A stretch of DNA of 64,000 bases from Epiperipatus broadwayi (GCA_028023455.1 JAQFVV010006342.1:2255001-2319000); one strand, 5' to 3'. Numbered from the stretch's first letter, positions 37,111-49,720 are shown. Numbers and translations: made by a program. The notes: a model not told the origin generated them from the letters alone.

Positions 37111-38719
37111 ACAGGTATTAAATCCAGATGATGAATAAAAATTCTGTACTAGTATTGGAAGACATAAAAGGTTCAAAAACATGCAGCAGAGAATGGCAAG
37201 AGTAATTTGACATTGCCCCCTCCAATCCAGAACATCTATTAATTTACCATATCCGAAGTATATTTAAACAATCAAGTTCAATGGTTAATATATCAAAATC
37301 TGATGACCAACAAGAATGAAATGAGATTTTCTGACATTTTTAAATAGTCACATGGTTTGCATCCCAGAAACTATCCATATTGAGAATGTCCTTGGGATAT
37401 TTCATACACAAATTGAAATTGAAGCCATACCAACCATGACTCTTAGTTTTATTAGAAGATGAGTCATAACCATTGGTAGCAATTCTGTGAGACAGGAATA
37501 TTGCAACATTGATGAAGGACCTTTTAAACACCTATGAGATTAAATATGAATTGATTCATATCTAAATCTAGTTTTGGATATACATGTTTAGTTTTTTTCC
37601 TATAACTATTTGGAAATAATGTTTTACTGTCGACACGTCTATGATCAACAACATTAACATTATCCTATATCACTATTACCCTATATGGACATTATTAGTA
37701 ATTACAATATAAGGAAAAAGAAAGAAAATAAAAAAAAGACAATGTAGGTAAGAAAAAAGATATGGTACAAACAAAAATAAATGCATACATATGAGTACCC
37801 TACAGTATTACATCAATTATTTTGCTTATTTTGGCTGCATATAGAAGCTGAGAGACTTAGGAGAATCAACTGCTTTAATATATATATTTTTTGATATTAA
37901 GCATTATTTTAACCATCAGTACTTAACGCTTGTTTAATAGTAAATTATACAAATCAAAACTGTCTAGAAGTATTTTAAGCTTTTATTTTTTAAAAAAAAT
38001 CTATGCTATCATTGTTTATATCTATATAATGTTTGTGAACATTTTCGGCAGAACAGCTAATGTGTTTTTAAAACTTTTATTTTAAAAAAATCAATATTTT
38101 TGCTTTTGATCTATTTTTTTATTATACTAAAGAAAATGCTCAGAGATTATTAAACATCTAAATGAATTTTGAATATTAGAAAGTAATATATACGCCCCCC
38201 CCCCAGAGATTCAATAATAACAATTAATTCATTTACATAAAAACTTTATCATTTGATAAAAAAGAAATAATATTTTTAAAAACATCATAATGAAACGAAA
38301 TATATATAAATATGGTAAAGAAATGTTACTATATTAATAATGAGTTCAAAATTATATACTTATAATGGTAATGTATATATATTTGAGGATCCTTGATAAT
38401 GACTATAATGAAGTAGTCGAAACGGAGGAAACATATATAATGTATTGGAATATATATATATGGATTCATAAAAATAAAAAATTTTTAAGAAGAAAAAGTA
38501 GAGAAAACAATTTTATTGAATTTTTTGTGTATGTAAGATTATTTTTAAAAACTGTCAATTATTAAATTTTCTGCACTTACTACAATTATTAAAATTAAAC
38601 ATTTATTTTACGGCATGAAGTAAGACAATCGGAACTTTAATCAGATGGTACAGGTTGTGTTTTTCATTATCACATAATAGTAATAATAACTTATGGAGGA
38701 GAATTTTATTTTCAACTTT
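37111..38719. other. Intergenic, no gene recognised
   Basis: AT-rich sequence with a C10-C11 run near 38195 and nothing assigned. Confidence 0.4.
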
Positions 38720-39530
38720 AAAAAAATGAACAAAAAATATTCTGCCTGAATTCTTTGTTCATTTTGCGGAGTGTCCCTGATTGTTGCAAAGTTAATATTG
38801 TCTTTTTAAATAGTTTTTATCTCAAGTTTTGCACTAACAGATATCTTGCATCTCTCTAATCGATGATCACTTCTTGCGGTTGAATCTATTAAGAGTATCA
38901 TAAGTCTGAAATGCATATTTCTATTAATCAAAATATAATCACAATTCTGCTGTGACTTCATTTGGATCCTTCTATGTTTATTCCATTTATCATTTTTCTT
39001 ATTGAAAGAATTTGTAATAAGCAATTTTTCTTCAAATTCCATTTGTTTTGGACATCACAACCAAATTTACTTGTAGCACTTGAATCTTACAATCATTTTC
39101 TAATTCTAGCATTAATAACAATTTTAAAATGTTTGGTGGGATCAAAAGTATTTTATGTATCTATATAAAAATCCTCTATTTCTTCATCACAGCGAGACCT
39201 TATTGGGGCATGAACCAGAATTATTTGTGTTTGGTAATTTCCATTAAGTTGAATATATAATCTCACCATTCTATCTGATATATCAACAATCTCCACACTG
39301 TTGTTCTTTACTTTTTGTGCTTCCAATGTTTGTGCATTACTTTCTTTCTCTCTTTCATCTAACTTCACAAAGTTCACTAATGATCATTTAATATTAGACA
39401 GTTCTTTTTCCAATTTGTTCAATCTTTCCTTCACTTGAAAGTTATTGGATAGGTCATTATCACATGGCAGCCTTGGTCTGCAATTGAAAAATTCTAAGCA
39501 CCCCCTCACATTTTTGGCCATCAGCCACTT
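38720..39530 (-). mobile_element. RTE-type LINE fragment, AP-endonuclease domain
   Basis: The minus-strand frame at 39377-39153 includes DISDRMVRLYIQLNGN and IILVHAPIRSRCDEEIEDFY, which match the (I/V)QVYAPT...DEEVE-FY block of RTE/BovB endonucleases. The frame at 39042-38806 includes WNKHRRIQMKS, CDYILINRN and SDHRLERCKI, matching the K-W-SPDG...IDYIL and SDH blocks (catalytic Asp and His of the endonuclease fold). The two frames are offset, with stops between them, so it is inactive. The RT part is absent. Confidence 0.75.
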
Positions 39531-41451
39531 CCTGATGACTTTTACAGCCTTCCAAGAATAAAATTCATAATTTTGTTTTGTCTATTGTAATTATAAATGT
39601 CTAATGGAAGCTACATGACACATATTAATCCTGTCTTCAAGAGAACTCAATTGATTTTCACTTAAGAACTATTAGACAACTAAAAAGAAAGACCATGGTG
39701 TTTTTTAATTATAAATTCAGAGGTAGTAAATCAGTAAAAACATTTTTCTGGCTTAAGCATGTTGGTGAGCATCCCGCATATGTTTACATAGTATATAAAT
39801 AATCATATAGTAATAGCAATTGCAATGACAAGAATGTATAAAGTGGACATTAGGAATTTTCTTTGCTCAGTTCCTTTAAAGCCTCACAGAGAAATTAAAG
39901 TGTCTCCTTTCAGTTAATAGCAAACTCTTTTCTGAAGCTATTATAATACAGTATATATTACTAATTACAAATTATAGTAATTATAGAAATAGATATTATA
40001 TGCAAGAATACCTGGGACATGTGAATGTTGAATGAAACAGTGATTATAAATAGAAAATTTATTAAAATATAATTTTGAAAATAAAATTTTAATCATGAAA
40101 TAATAACAATGTAGAGTATTTAATCACACACATTTATATATAAAAAGAACAATTACATTAATATATTAATGTTAGGGTGGAAAATGGAAAGAAATGCAGA
40201 TGAAAAGAACATGAGGAATGGAAGGGTTATTATTTTTTATTTAAAATAGGAATCCTGAATTCAATTCTAAATTAATAATCAGGATGACGACCAAAATATG
40301 TATTTCCATGATGTAAAGATGATATTGGAAAACTCTAAAAAAGGATATATTTTCTGATCATCATCAATTTATAAACATTTCTGTAAGAGTCAAAGTAAGA
40401 ATCACATCATCTAGTAGCTTCATTTACAATCAGGATATACCAAATAGATTCTATGTGGTGCCATTTCCTTTTGCAGAAGACTACATATTAGGAAACACTA
40501 CACTCATAATATTCCTTTTTCGTTAATGTATTGGCATATTCCTCAGCCTAAAACATAAGCATATTCAGGAACATAAAAAGTTATTTAAGAATACAATAGA
40601 AATAAGATGTAGAAAAATAAGAATGGCAAGGACACTAAATTTACTTTTAGATAACAGAAACAAATAATTTATTAAAACAATTTGGTAGTGTTTGGTGATG
40701 CATACTGTGGCCACTAGGTGATGCTGCAATACCACCAAGAAGCATGCAAGTGATAAACTAAATAATAAAACTGCATTTTCTCAACTTCATTAACTAGCTT
40801 ATGCACAATTCATTATACACTTATATCAATCACATATATGTGTATACATTTTGCTATAATTGAGAGGATTCCTACATTCAAAAGCAACTGCAGCTTTTGA
40901 ATCACAATAAAAAACAATCAAAAACCTTACACAAATTTAATAATTAGTAAATTTACAATCCACTACTTCTCCAACACTCTAGATTTGTTTTCTGCATAAT
41001 AATCATTTTAAAATTTTTTGTGTCATTCCGATTCTTCATTAGTCATTTTAGTAATAATCTCCAATTTAATATAATTCTTTATAAAGCATAATATTTTACT
41101 TCAGCAAATTAGGATGCATTTTGAGCAACAAACTTTTATAAAGGCATGAAAACTGATAATAAGGCTGAATTTTATGCTATCATCTAATGTCTAACATTAA
41201 GGCATGACATGATGATTTTTTACTGTTAAGAAATTAGATTTTGAAAATATGAATACTACACTGCTTATTATAATGAGTGCATCTTGTTGAAAGTCATCTT
41301 CCTGGAAAAATTTTCTCGCAATCAGAATAAAATCAGCATTAAAAAGTATATATGTTTTACACAGGTAGTTATTACTTAAATATGATGATTTGCCATAGTT
41401 ATACATGCTTTGCTTTTTCTCTAACTCTGGCTTTATACTATATATATATAT
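39531..41451. other. Intergenic, no gene recognised
   Basis: AT-rich sequence, with no ORF or repeat that I can assign. Confidence 0.4.
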
Positions 41452-41513
41452 ATTGCTGTAACACCCCTCATATAGACTTTAATGCAAAATTTTTTTTAAT
41501 GGTTTTTTTATTT

Positions 41514-41553
41514 TCCTGACAGTTTCAATTCTCCTGCAGTCTTCATCAGAGCG
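41514..41553 (-). pseudogene. Hammerhead-like motif, left arm
   Basis: On the minus strand, CTGATGA (complement of 41543-41549) and GAAA (complement of 41523-41526) are both intact, but the 3' strand of stem II (GAATT) no longer pairs with GACTG. The following CTGTC offers a GTC cleavage triplet. The opposite arm keeps the pairing CAGTC, so the ancestral motif was probably complete. Confidence 0.4.
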
Positions 41554-41592
41554 ATCTTAATTTCCTCTACCTTTTAAAAGTAGAGGAAATTA

Positions 41593-41632
41593 AGACCTGA
41601 TGAAGATTGCAGGACAGTCAAAACTGTCAGGA
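41593..41632 (+). pseudogene. Hammerhead-like motif, right arm
   Basis: CTGATGA is at 41597-41603. Stem II is GATTG with CAGTC (one G-T pair) around CAGGA. The second core reads AAAA at 41620-41623 in place of GAAA, which should abolish activity. It is complementary in decay to the left-arm copy. Confidence 0.4.
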
Positions 41633-42481
41633 AAATAAAGAAATCATTAAAAAAAATTTACATTAAAGTGTATATGAGGGGAGTTAGAGCAATATATATA
41701 TATATATATATATGAAGAAATGCAAAGAAAGTAAAAAGAAAAAAATAAGCTTTATACTGTATTACAGTTGCATACCACTTCTATTATTATGAAAGAATGA
41801 ATATATGAATCACCTGAATGAAAGTGAAAAAATGAATCTGTCTCTGAGTTCATAAATTAATGACTAAATTATCAACCTTAATTCCTTATATATATATATG
41901 TAATCTTTTTGATACCTGACAAAATATTTTTGTAGCCCACAAATTCACACTCTTGTGGAAAGCTATTCTTTTAGTCCTAAAAGCAGGTTATTTTTCTGTC
42001 TTCTTAGAATCTATTTACAAACAGATAATCCCATCATAGTAAGACTTTAAATAAATATAATTAATTGGGTTTTTTAAATTAGCATGTAGTTTTCTTCTTC
42101 ATTTAACTATACAAAATGAATCTTTAGTAAAAAAAATTTACATAAAAGTAAAAGACAATATTTTTACATTTATATAAATTTTCAGATTTTTTTGTGAATT
42201 TTTTAAAATTTAAATTTGCTATTCTCTACTCTTTTCAACAATATAAATTTTTTAAATATAATATATCCACAAGTTAAGAAATTAAAAAGATAAACCCACA
42301 CAGAGTATTCTAAAATCTTAAACACAATAATTGTATACATTAATAATATTTCTGTAGTGTAATTTTCATTACATCACTCTCAAGCATGGTAGGGAATGAT
42401 TTCTATCCACTTTTAACACCCTATGGAGGAATGTAATCATAAACATATGGCCAAAGATATGTAAAAAAGATCTATTATCTC

Positions 42482-42525
42482 TAAGATGCACATTTCATGC
42501 TGAACCGCCACTCATCAGTTGGCCC
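42482..42525 (-). ncRNA. Hammerhead ribozyme motif, copy 5
   Basis: Core CTGATGA (complement of 42512-42518) and GAAA (complement of 42493-42496) are intact. Stem II is weakened (GTGGC with AGCAT). Stem III is longer than in copy 3 (ATG and CAT around TG) and the cleavage triplet would be ATC. Confidence 0.55.
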
Positions 42526-42890
42526 AGATCACAATCTCTTACATCTTTATCATTGTTCAATATATATATATATATCAAATGACTACAACTTAATCTTTAT
42601 CATTGTTCAATATATATATATATATCAAATGACTACAACTTAATAGATAAGTATAAAACGTGTTACTCTCACAATTTTGACACAAATCACTTAATGAAAA
42701 TATATTAATAATTTTTATTAATCATTCATTAGATTAGAGATTATCCAATAATGAATAATATTTCTGTAGTGTAATTTTCACTACACCACTCTCATGCAAG
42801 GTAGTAACTGAATTCTATCCACTTTTAACATCTTGTGGAGGGGTGTAATCATAAACATATGATCAAAGATATGTGAAAAAGATGTATAAT

Positions 42891-42936
42891 CCCCAAAATG
42901 CACATTTCATGCTGAACAGCACTCATCAGTTGGCCC
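42891..42936 (-). ncRNA. Hammerhead ribozyme motif, copy 6
   Basis: Core CTGATGA (complement of 42923-42929) and GAAA (complement of 42905-42908) are intact. Stem II is GTGCT with AGCAT around GTTC, and stem I pairs CCAA with TTGG. The cleavage triplet would be ATT, a less favoured NUH. Confidence 0.6.
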
Positions 42937-42980
42937 AGACCACAGTCTTACACATAGCTTTATCACTGTTCAGTATATAT

Positions 42981-45603
42981 ATATATTGAAGCTGTGCATA
43001 TATATATATATGCTGGCTTCACCATTCACTGTGGACTAACTAAGACCCTAAGTCCAACCGCAGTGAATGTATGTTTCTTTTTCAAACTAAATTTATCGTT
43101 TTCTCAACTAGTTACCTAAATTAAAGAAGGAATTGTGTTAAAGAGAAAAGATTTAATAAAATAAAATATAGAAAATTAAAATTATATTTGCAACTATTTT
43201 TAAAATATATTTGGTAGAATTCGATAAGATAAAAATTTTCTTAATTAAATAGAATCCATTAGGAAAAGGAATTAATTAATAAAACATTTTTCTGAGTTAG
43301 ATAAAATAAGAGATAACAGGAAAAATTTGAAACAACGGGCATGATTCGTTACTAATTAGCAGATTAAATATATAATGGAAAAAGGGTATAAATAAAGAAC
43401 TTTTCTTTTGTTCTTGGTCTTATGCTTGCGGGTAACCTGTGCAGAAGGTCAGAGAGAAATCTTAAGAATTTTGTTGGAAGAAATTTTGCTGAAAGATTAG
43501 AAAATATAGCGAACTCTTGCTTGCTGTACTTACTTCAAGCTGCACTCTATTCTTTCAGCATATAAATAAAAAATCCAGAAATATGTTGCTCTGCAAAAAA
43601 TGCAGGGGTAACTTCTTTGCCTTCACTCTCCTGAGCTGTTCCTGGGCCCGGAGTTCTAATCATGTAAGCCAGCTAGAGAACTAAAGTGTCTGCCCTGTAT
43701 CCATAAAAATCTGCCCTCAAAAACATGGAAAAACAAATTTGAAGAACTGGGAAGACCTGCGGGGAAACATCTAATGAACTTATCTTGACCCACCCATCTA
43801 GTTACCGGTAACATTCCCATAAATTATTAAAATATCTTTGTAATTTGCAAATTCGATCTATATTTATGTTTTTTTTTTATTATATATATATATATGTTTT
43901 TTTAATATACGTATTCATATCTTGTAAAATGGTATTTCATTAATTGCTTTCTTTTCTTTTTTTTTTATATCGTAATGGGTGGGATTATTATATATATAAT
44001 GGCGGTGATAGCTTTGATAAATTTAATTGAAAATTACTTCGTTTAACTTTCCGCCATTATACTCCAGTAATTAAGTTATTTATTTTATATAGATATTTTG
44101 GAAGGAAAAGTAAGCAAATCATAGAAAGTGCAAAACTCCATTTTAAAATCAAGATTTAATTGCTAAATATTTTATTAGAAAACTTTCAATATTTTTAATT
44201 TGATTTTTATATATATTGAAAGATCCTTATCAAATGCCTGTATATTTTAGTCAATGAAGGGTTACAAATTTAAAGTTATATTTTAAAGAGCGTGAAATAA
44301 AACGTTCGCATTTATATTTTAGTAATAAGAGAGAGTACATTTTGACAATATGTATTAAAAATTGTTAAATAGCATTGACTCTGGGATGTGTTGGTTAAAC
44401 TTCAACTAAATCAATAAAATATCCGCCCTCTTGTTTTAGTGATCTGAATTTCATAAAAGGGAAGGTACTATTTTTCTGCGGATTTTCAGTGATGGTTGAG
44501 CTTTCTTAATATATATATTTTGCAAAGGGTTTCTTTTTAAATTTAAAGGTCGTTGACCATATTTATATGGCATTGTGCCTCGGGTGATCTACTGGGTCGC
44601 TTAGCATATATATTACAATGCTTCTTTTTGCCAAGTTCGCTTAGGTTAACATACCTACATTTGGATCTTCTTAAAATAAATAAAATGTTCTGGATCTCAT
44701 GTCGATCTCAGTTCCTTTAATGTATGTAACTGGACATAAGCAATAAAACTCCGATCCTGAATCCGGGTCACGCGTTTAGCGAACGGGTTCCATTTTTCTC
44801 TCTAACCTAGCTGAGAGATGGAGAACTATCCGGTCTTGGGTTAACCTCTTGGTATCTGTTATGTCTAGAGCCTCACAGCCCACTATATGCTATCGCCTTT
44901 GTGCATGGTCTTGTATATTTATATTTTATTAAGAAATCTTTCTCAAAATTTCATCGAAATGTTGCAATTATAGCTGGAAATTCCTGCTGGGGGTTACTTT
45001 CTCATTTTCTTTAATCATCAGCAGGGCTATGATTCAAACCGGTCCAGAGTGTTTAGTTGAGTTTGACCACTTATTTAATTTCATGTTCCCCATCCAAAGA
45101 GCTAATGAATCATCTCTCTCTCTCTTGATTTCTTTTACATAACACTTTTATTGACTGGAATATTTTAAAGAAGAAATTATAACGTAAAATTTTGTCTGTT
45201 CTTATCATTACGATCAATGGATCTTTCGTAGATGTCTATCCGGTTGCAGTGAAAATAGCCTGCGACCCTATTAATAAAGCATTGTATGAATTCTTTTAAT
45301 GTAAATAATAAAGGTTTCTGTTATCTTTCATTCACTATAAATAAAAACACTTAGTATTGTTTTCTTTTGTGACATACGTATGTACATCTGATCATTATAT
45401 ATGTAAAAATTCCTTTTTGTGGTCTCTTCTCTCCCTGACCACCGGGCATACATTAAGATTAAATTCTAGTGAGGTTCGAGGAGTAAGTCGCTTAGTAGAA
45501 ATCTAGAGGAGTAGATGAGATTCAAACCCCTTCTATCTGCATCTCTAGGTTAGGTTAAAGCAGCTCTACTTTTCTTACCGTTACAATATATATATATATA
45601 TAT
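42981..45603. other. Unassigned region, locally GC-richer
   Basis: A short imperfect hairpin (CATTCACTG ... CAGTGAATG) lies at about 43032-43068. Sequence from 43400 to 45560 is less AT-rich and less simple than its neighbours but has no long ORF and no recognised protein. On the minus strand near 45540-45510, GGGTTTGAATCTC resembles a B box, with AGTAGAGCTGC about 45 bp upstream, so a SINE is possible. (TA)n runs occur at its right edge. Confidence 0.35.
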
Positions 45604-46048
45604 AGCAAATTACTAGTTTTATTGATAAGTGATATATATATATATAGCAAATTACTACAGTTTTATTGATAAGTGGAATACATGCAGCTCTCACAACTTT
45701 AGTGCAAATCATCACATTAATACATTTTTATTAATCACTCATTAGACTAGAGATTATCCAATAATAAATGTTTCTGTAGTGTAAGTTTCACTACACAACT
45801 CTCACGCAATGTAGGAAATCATGTATTTATGATTACATCCCGCCACAAGATGTTAAAAATGGATAAAAACATTCCATATCTTGCACGAAAGTGATGTAAT
45901 GAAAATTGCATTACAGAAATATTATTGATTATTTATCATCTCTAGTGTAATGAATGGCTAATAAAAAATATTAATATAATTTCAATAAGTGATTTGTGTT
46001 AAAGTTGTGGAGGCTTGACATTTATCAATAAAACTAGTAATTTGCTAC
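45604..46048. mobile_element. Palindromic family M derivative
   Basis: The outer ends AGCAAATTACTAGTTTTATTG (45604) and CAATAAAACTAGTAATTTGCT (to about 46046) are complementary. Inner blocks (ATTAGACTAGAGATTATC against GATGATAAATAATC-like sequence, TTTCTGTAGTGTAA against TTACAGAAA-type sequence, CGCCACAAGATGTTAAAA) also fold back around about 45830. These inner blocks belong to family M, but no hammerhead motif is present. The left end is partly duplicated (45604-45632 and about 45645-45675). Confidence 0.7.
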
Positions 46049-46059
46049 CTATATTGTAA

Positions 46060-46800
46060 CAATACAGAAAATAGGGGAGTTAATGGGGAGAATCTGGGAT
46101 TATAAAATTCTACAATTGGGTAGACAATTGTAGAAGTACACCACATTAGGACTGAATTATGAGATGGGAAACCTTTATCGTCCCCAAATCAACAAAATAT
46201 AAAATTAAATATAAAAGGAATAAGCATGAGAGATCAGCACAGAACTAAGATTAACTATAAGTCCACCAGAATTACTCAAAAAGTAATAATGATCATTCAT
46301 CATCATGAATGGTCATAAAAATAAAATCAACAGTCAACCTTGTGACTGGATTTGAAAATGGTTCACTATAAACCATGCTAATTATTTAGCTACTGCCAAA
46401 TCAAAAGCAGGAATACAAACAATTATCTTGAAGCACATATTTAGGTACTACTCCATCAAAGTACAACAATAAATTAAATAGTGCTGAGATACTAAAAACA
46501 TTCTGACCATCATCAATGCTCTGGCCACTTAGTACCATTACTGGCTGACTATAAACTAAATTTCTAAAGAAATAATGAAATGAAGTGTATGGACTTTAAA
46601 GGATATCCCTTTGCATGAAGAAGGCTCATTTGGATGTCCATAACACTAAACATGAACCCCAATCCATATAACTAATTGTTGTATACAAATCTAGCTCAGG
46701 AAGTAACTCTATAAACTAAGCAAGAACTATAAACTATTACTGTGAGTAAGAGATAAACAAAGCAGATTATTATAAATCACTTTAAAAAATAACTAGGTTT
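46060..46800 (+). repeat. Dispersed repeat family F4, copy 1
   Basis: This block is similar in order to 57910-58740: GAGAGATCAGC(A/C)CAG, CTAAGTTCACCAG against TAAGTCCACCAGAAT, CATCATCATGAATG, GTGACTGGATTTGAAA, then CTATTTAGC and CATCATC(A/C)A(A/G)TG. No ORF is conserved. Boundaries are approximate. Confidence 0.6.
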
Positions 46801-47276
46801 ATCCTATTATAAGTAAATAGTTTTATTGGGATCATTTAAAAAAATCCTTGAACACTAAGCTGACCTGAAATAGTCACACACATTACAATTTATGAAACAG
46901 AAGTTGGATAGAATAAAGAAATTAAGACTAAAAAACATTTTTAAAACAATTATTTAATAGTTATCTGATTAACTACAAACAAAAGAAAATGACATGATAA
47001 TACGAAATTTTAAACATTTGTTCCATCAAAAAAGTATATTTTCATAAAAATTATAATCAATCTGTTGATTTCTATTCATAAATTAACTTTCAATTCATTA
47101 AGTTATTTCTTTAAAATAATTAAGAGTTGGAAAACAACATTTTCAAAATCAACAGTAACAATCTTTGATCTAGCTTAATTAACCGTTACATTTTTAGGTG
47201 GCAAAATGAATGAAAAGAGAAAAACATGTTTCAAAAAACAATTTAAATTTACAAAAAATTAAGTCAAGAATTCTCA

Positions 47277-47732
47277 TATCATATATCCAATCCCTCACCA
47301 AATGCCTCAGCAACACACTATCTAAAGACTTCAGCATTGCTTACCAGTCACCTCCGAACACAAACAGACATATAAACAACTCCAAACAGAATCACACCCA
47401 AGCTCACTCCTCAGGTGGTGTACAAAATGATCTGCCCACAAGTCAACTGCCAAGCTGCAAACTATGGGGAGACCCAGACCAACATAGCCAATAGAGTAGT
47501 CAATACAAATATATCTACAATAAAACTAAAAACAAACAAAGGCAATTCCATCTTCTGAGAACACAAAAGGGTATCAGGCCATAAATTTGAACCCATCACT
47601 GCCAGTGTCATATTCTCTGAAAGACATGATGCCCAACACAAGATTAAAGAGGCATTTCACATAGCTTGTGACCCCAAATCCATCAATAGAAGAGAAGCAT
47701 GCTTTGCTCTATCTCAGAAATGGCAATTATAA
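47277..47732 (+). mobile_element. Penelope-like element remnant, GIY-YIG endonuclease domain
   Basis: One frame (from 47277) reads SLTKCLSNTLSKDFSIAYQS then PPNTNRHI, resembling the segment that precedes the endonuclease in Penelope-like elements. After a one-base shift near 47415, the next frame reads GVVYKMIC and NYGETQTNIANRV, corresponding to the GVVYKIPC and YIGETGR-L--R motifs of the GIY-YIG fold. Downstream, ASVIFSERHDAQHKIKEAFH and SINRREACFALSQKW, ending in TAA at 47730-47732, match the C-terminal RKIKEALHI...NRD-G--LS--W block. Stops and shifts show it is dead. The RT core is not seen upstream. Confidence 0.7.
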
Positions 47733-49439
47733 CTCATTTGCATCAATCTGCATAAATTTCCATTTCCATTTCTACAACACAGTTACAGCAACAACAGCTA
47801 TGAGTATGAGAGCAGGTAGTCCCTTGAAAGTGTTAAGTTCTATAATTTAATAGTTTTATATTTTAGTATATTAAAATTTTGCATTTAAATACAGCACATA
47901 TATATTAGTTTATAAACTCCTTCATAATTTTGAAGAGAAGTCTGACTAACTTAATGAAAATATTTCAAATTATTAATTCTTACAACAACAACAACAATCT
48001 CTTTTTTACTATAAATGAAAATTAGTATGCACATACAAAAATACCTTTAATCATGGTTTCACTTTCTATGGATTCCTTTCCAGTTACAATTTCCAGTTTT
48101 TTCCAATTGAGTTTCTACTTGACAGCTTCTAGACATGTGCATGGTCAATTTGTCTTTTTCTTAGTTTGCAATATTTCCAGGTTAAAAAGTAGTAAATTGT
48201 ATCCATTTCCACAAAAATTTCCATGTGACAGAAATACATACAGATTCTTGTGCTCTTATTTGAAGACAAGATTGCAGAATACTTTCGGGGATAACTTCTT
48301 TTCTACATTTTTATTCAATGAATGCAGAACACATGGAGGAGATGACATCTAGCTTTTAGCTAAATCTAGCAATAGTTTTCATAGTAGAAGCCATTTTATG
48401 ACTAAATCCATAGAATTCTAAAAACTTGTTTAAAACTTCTGTACTATGCATCAGGTTAGTAAAGTCTTTTTCTTTATCAGATGGATTAAGACTTGACTGC
48501 TCTTTCTTTAACAGCTAAATTAGGAATAATTTCTTTTTACCAGATACTTGGGTCTTCTGACTTATTCACAACCTATTATTTTTTTTCTGTAGAAATCTTG
48601 TCTACAAGCCAATACATCTGCCTCCAACATGACAATTTTTATAACAACCAGTTAGTAATATTTACTAAGGCTGTAACCTTAAGAATATGCATGTAAAATG
48701 TGATAACCACAAGCTTACATTAATGTGCATTTAAATAAAATTTATAATAACAACCAGTTAGGTAAATTTTTACAAACACAATTATTCAGCTATTTCCCTC
48801 TTTAAACTTTGACATTGAAAATCAAATCAAGAACTTAAATTATCTAAAAAAAATTCTTGCAAAAAAAAACAAGATAATCTATATCTGTTAATTACACTGA
48901 TTTCATTTTTTTGTAATGAAAAGAGATAATGAGAAAAGAAAAAAACATTTCTAATTAAAAATAAAATTGATTGAAAGTATTAAAATCTTTTTTTTTTCTT
49001 TTTTTAAAAAAATATTATTAAAAATAAAACTTTATATCTTTTAAAAGGTTAAAATTAAATATTAAACTATTTATTTAAAAAAAGTTTTCTTTTTTTTTTG
49101 TCTTGGACATTTTTTAAAAAAAAAAATTAAAAGCAACAAGTAATTAAATAAAATTATTGAAGAGAGAACAAAAGAAATTATTTATATGATTTTTTACTTT
49201 TTTCTCTCTTCTATCAACATTTACAATTCATAATACATATTAATATAAGTATTGCCTATAGTTTTAAAAAATATCTAGAATGTCTCTACTATTATGTGGA
49301 AATAAAATAAAATATTTAACTACGCATGCGAAAATTAAATACTATTTTCCCCATTAATTAAATAATTCTACACTTAAATCAAGGAACATGCTGCCAAGTA
49401 TCTTTTTATTTTTAATAGTCTAGCTGGTTGCAATATATA
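47733..49439. other. Intergenic, no gene recognised
   Basis: Minus-strand frames between 48640 and 48340 give short peptide-like stretches without a recognised family. 48840-49180 is simple A/T-rich sequence. Confidence 0.35.
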
Positions 49440-49720
49440 TATATAAACAGTGATGAAGATATGTGTAAGATTGAGGTCTGGACCAACTGATGAGTGCTGG
49501 TTTAGCATGGGATATGCATCTTGGGTATCATAAATCCTTTTCACGTATCTTTGATTATATGTTTATGATTGCATCCCTCCACAATATATTAAAAGTGAAT
49601 AGAAAACATTCTATACCTTACCTGAGAGTGGGGTAGTGAAAATTACACTATAGAAATATTATTCATTATTGGATAATCTCTAGTCTAATAAGTGCCTAAT
49701 AAAAATTATTAATACTGTAT
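49440..49720 (+). mobile_element. Hammerhead-bearing family M, monomer
   Basis: After a (TA)n tract come AACAGTGATGAAGATATGTG, the hammerhead relic, then ATCTTTGATTATATGTTTATG, ATTGCATCCCTCCACAA, TTAAAAGTGAATAGAAAACATTC, GTAGTGAAAATTACACTA and TTGGATAATCTCTAGTCTAATAAG. These are the same blocks in the same order as the complement of 42340-42980. Confidence 0.7.
49477..49526 (+). pseudogene. Hammerhead motif, copy 7, damaged core
   Basis: CTGATGA (49487-49493), stem II GTGCT with AGCAT (49504-49508) and stem I CCAA with TTGG are intact, but the second core is GGGA (49509-49512) in place of GAAA, so it should be inactive. Confidence 0.55.

Larger units (their letters stand above)
41452..41693. 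mobile_element. Near-perfect palindrome with hammerhead-like arms
   Basis: The two halves of this 242-bp element are complements, meeting at about 41573-41577 in CTTTTAAAAG. The outer ends are ATTGCTGTAACACCCCTCATA and the complementary TATGAGGGGAGTTAGAGCAAT. It sits in a (TA)n tract. Each arm carries a CTGATGA-AGA(C/T)TGCAGGA motif followed by CTGTCAGGAAAATAAA, resembling the 3' ends of Penelope-like or retrozyme elements. No ORF is present. Confidence 0.85.
42340..42980 (-). mobile_element. Hammerhead-bearing family M, partial tandem dimer
   Basis: Direct repeats start at about 42349 and 42762 (TTTCTGTAGTGTAATTTTCA in both), with a period of about 411 bp between the two hammerhead cores. 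Shared blocks include CTATCCACTTTTAACA, GTAATCATAAACATATG, GCACATTTCATGCTGAAC and ACTCATCAGTTGGCCCAGA. Inside it, 42545-42594 is duplicated exactly as 42595-42644 (50 bp). The layout (ribozyme once per monomer, head-to-tail) is that of a retrozyme-type repeat. There are no ORFs. Confidence 0.7.
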
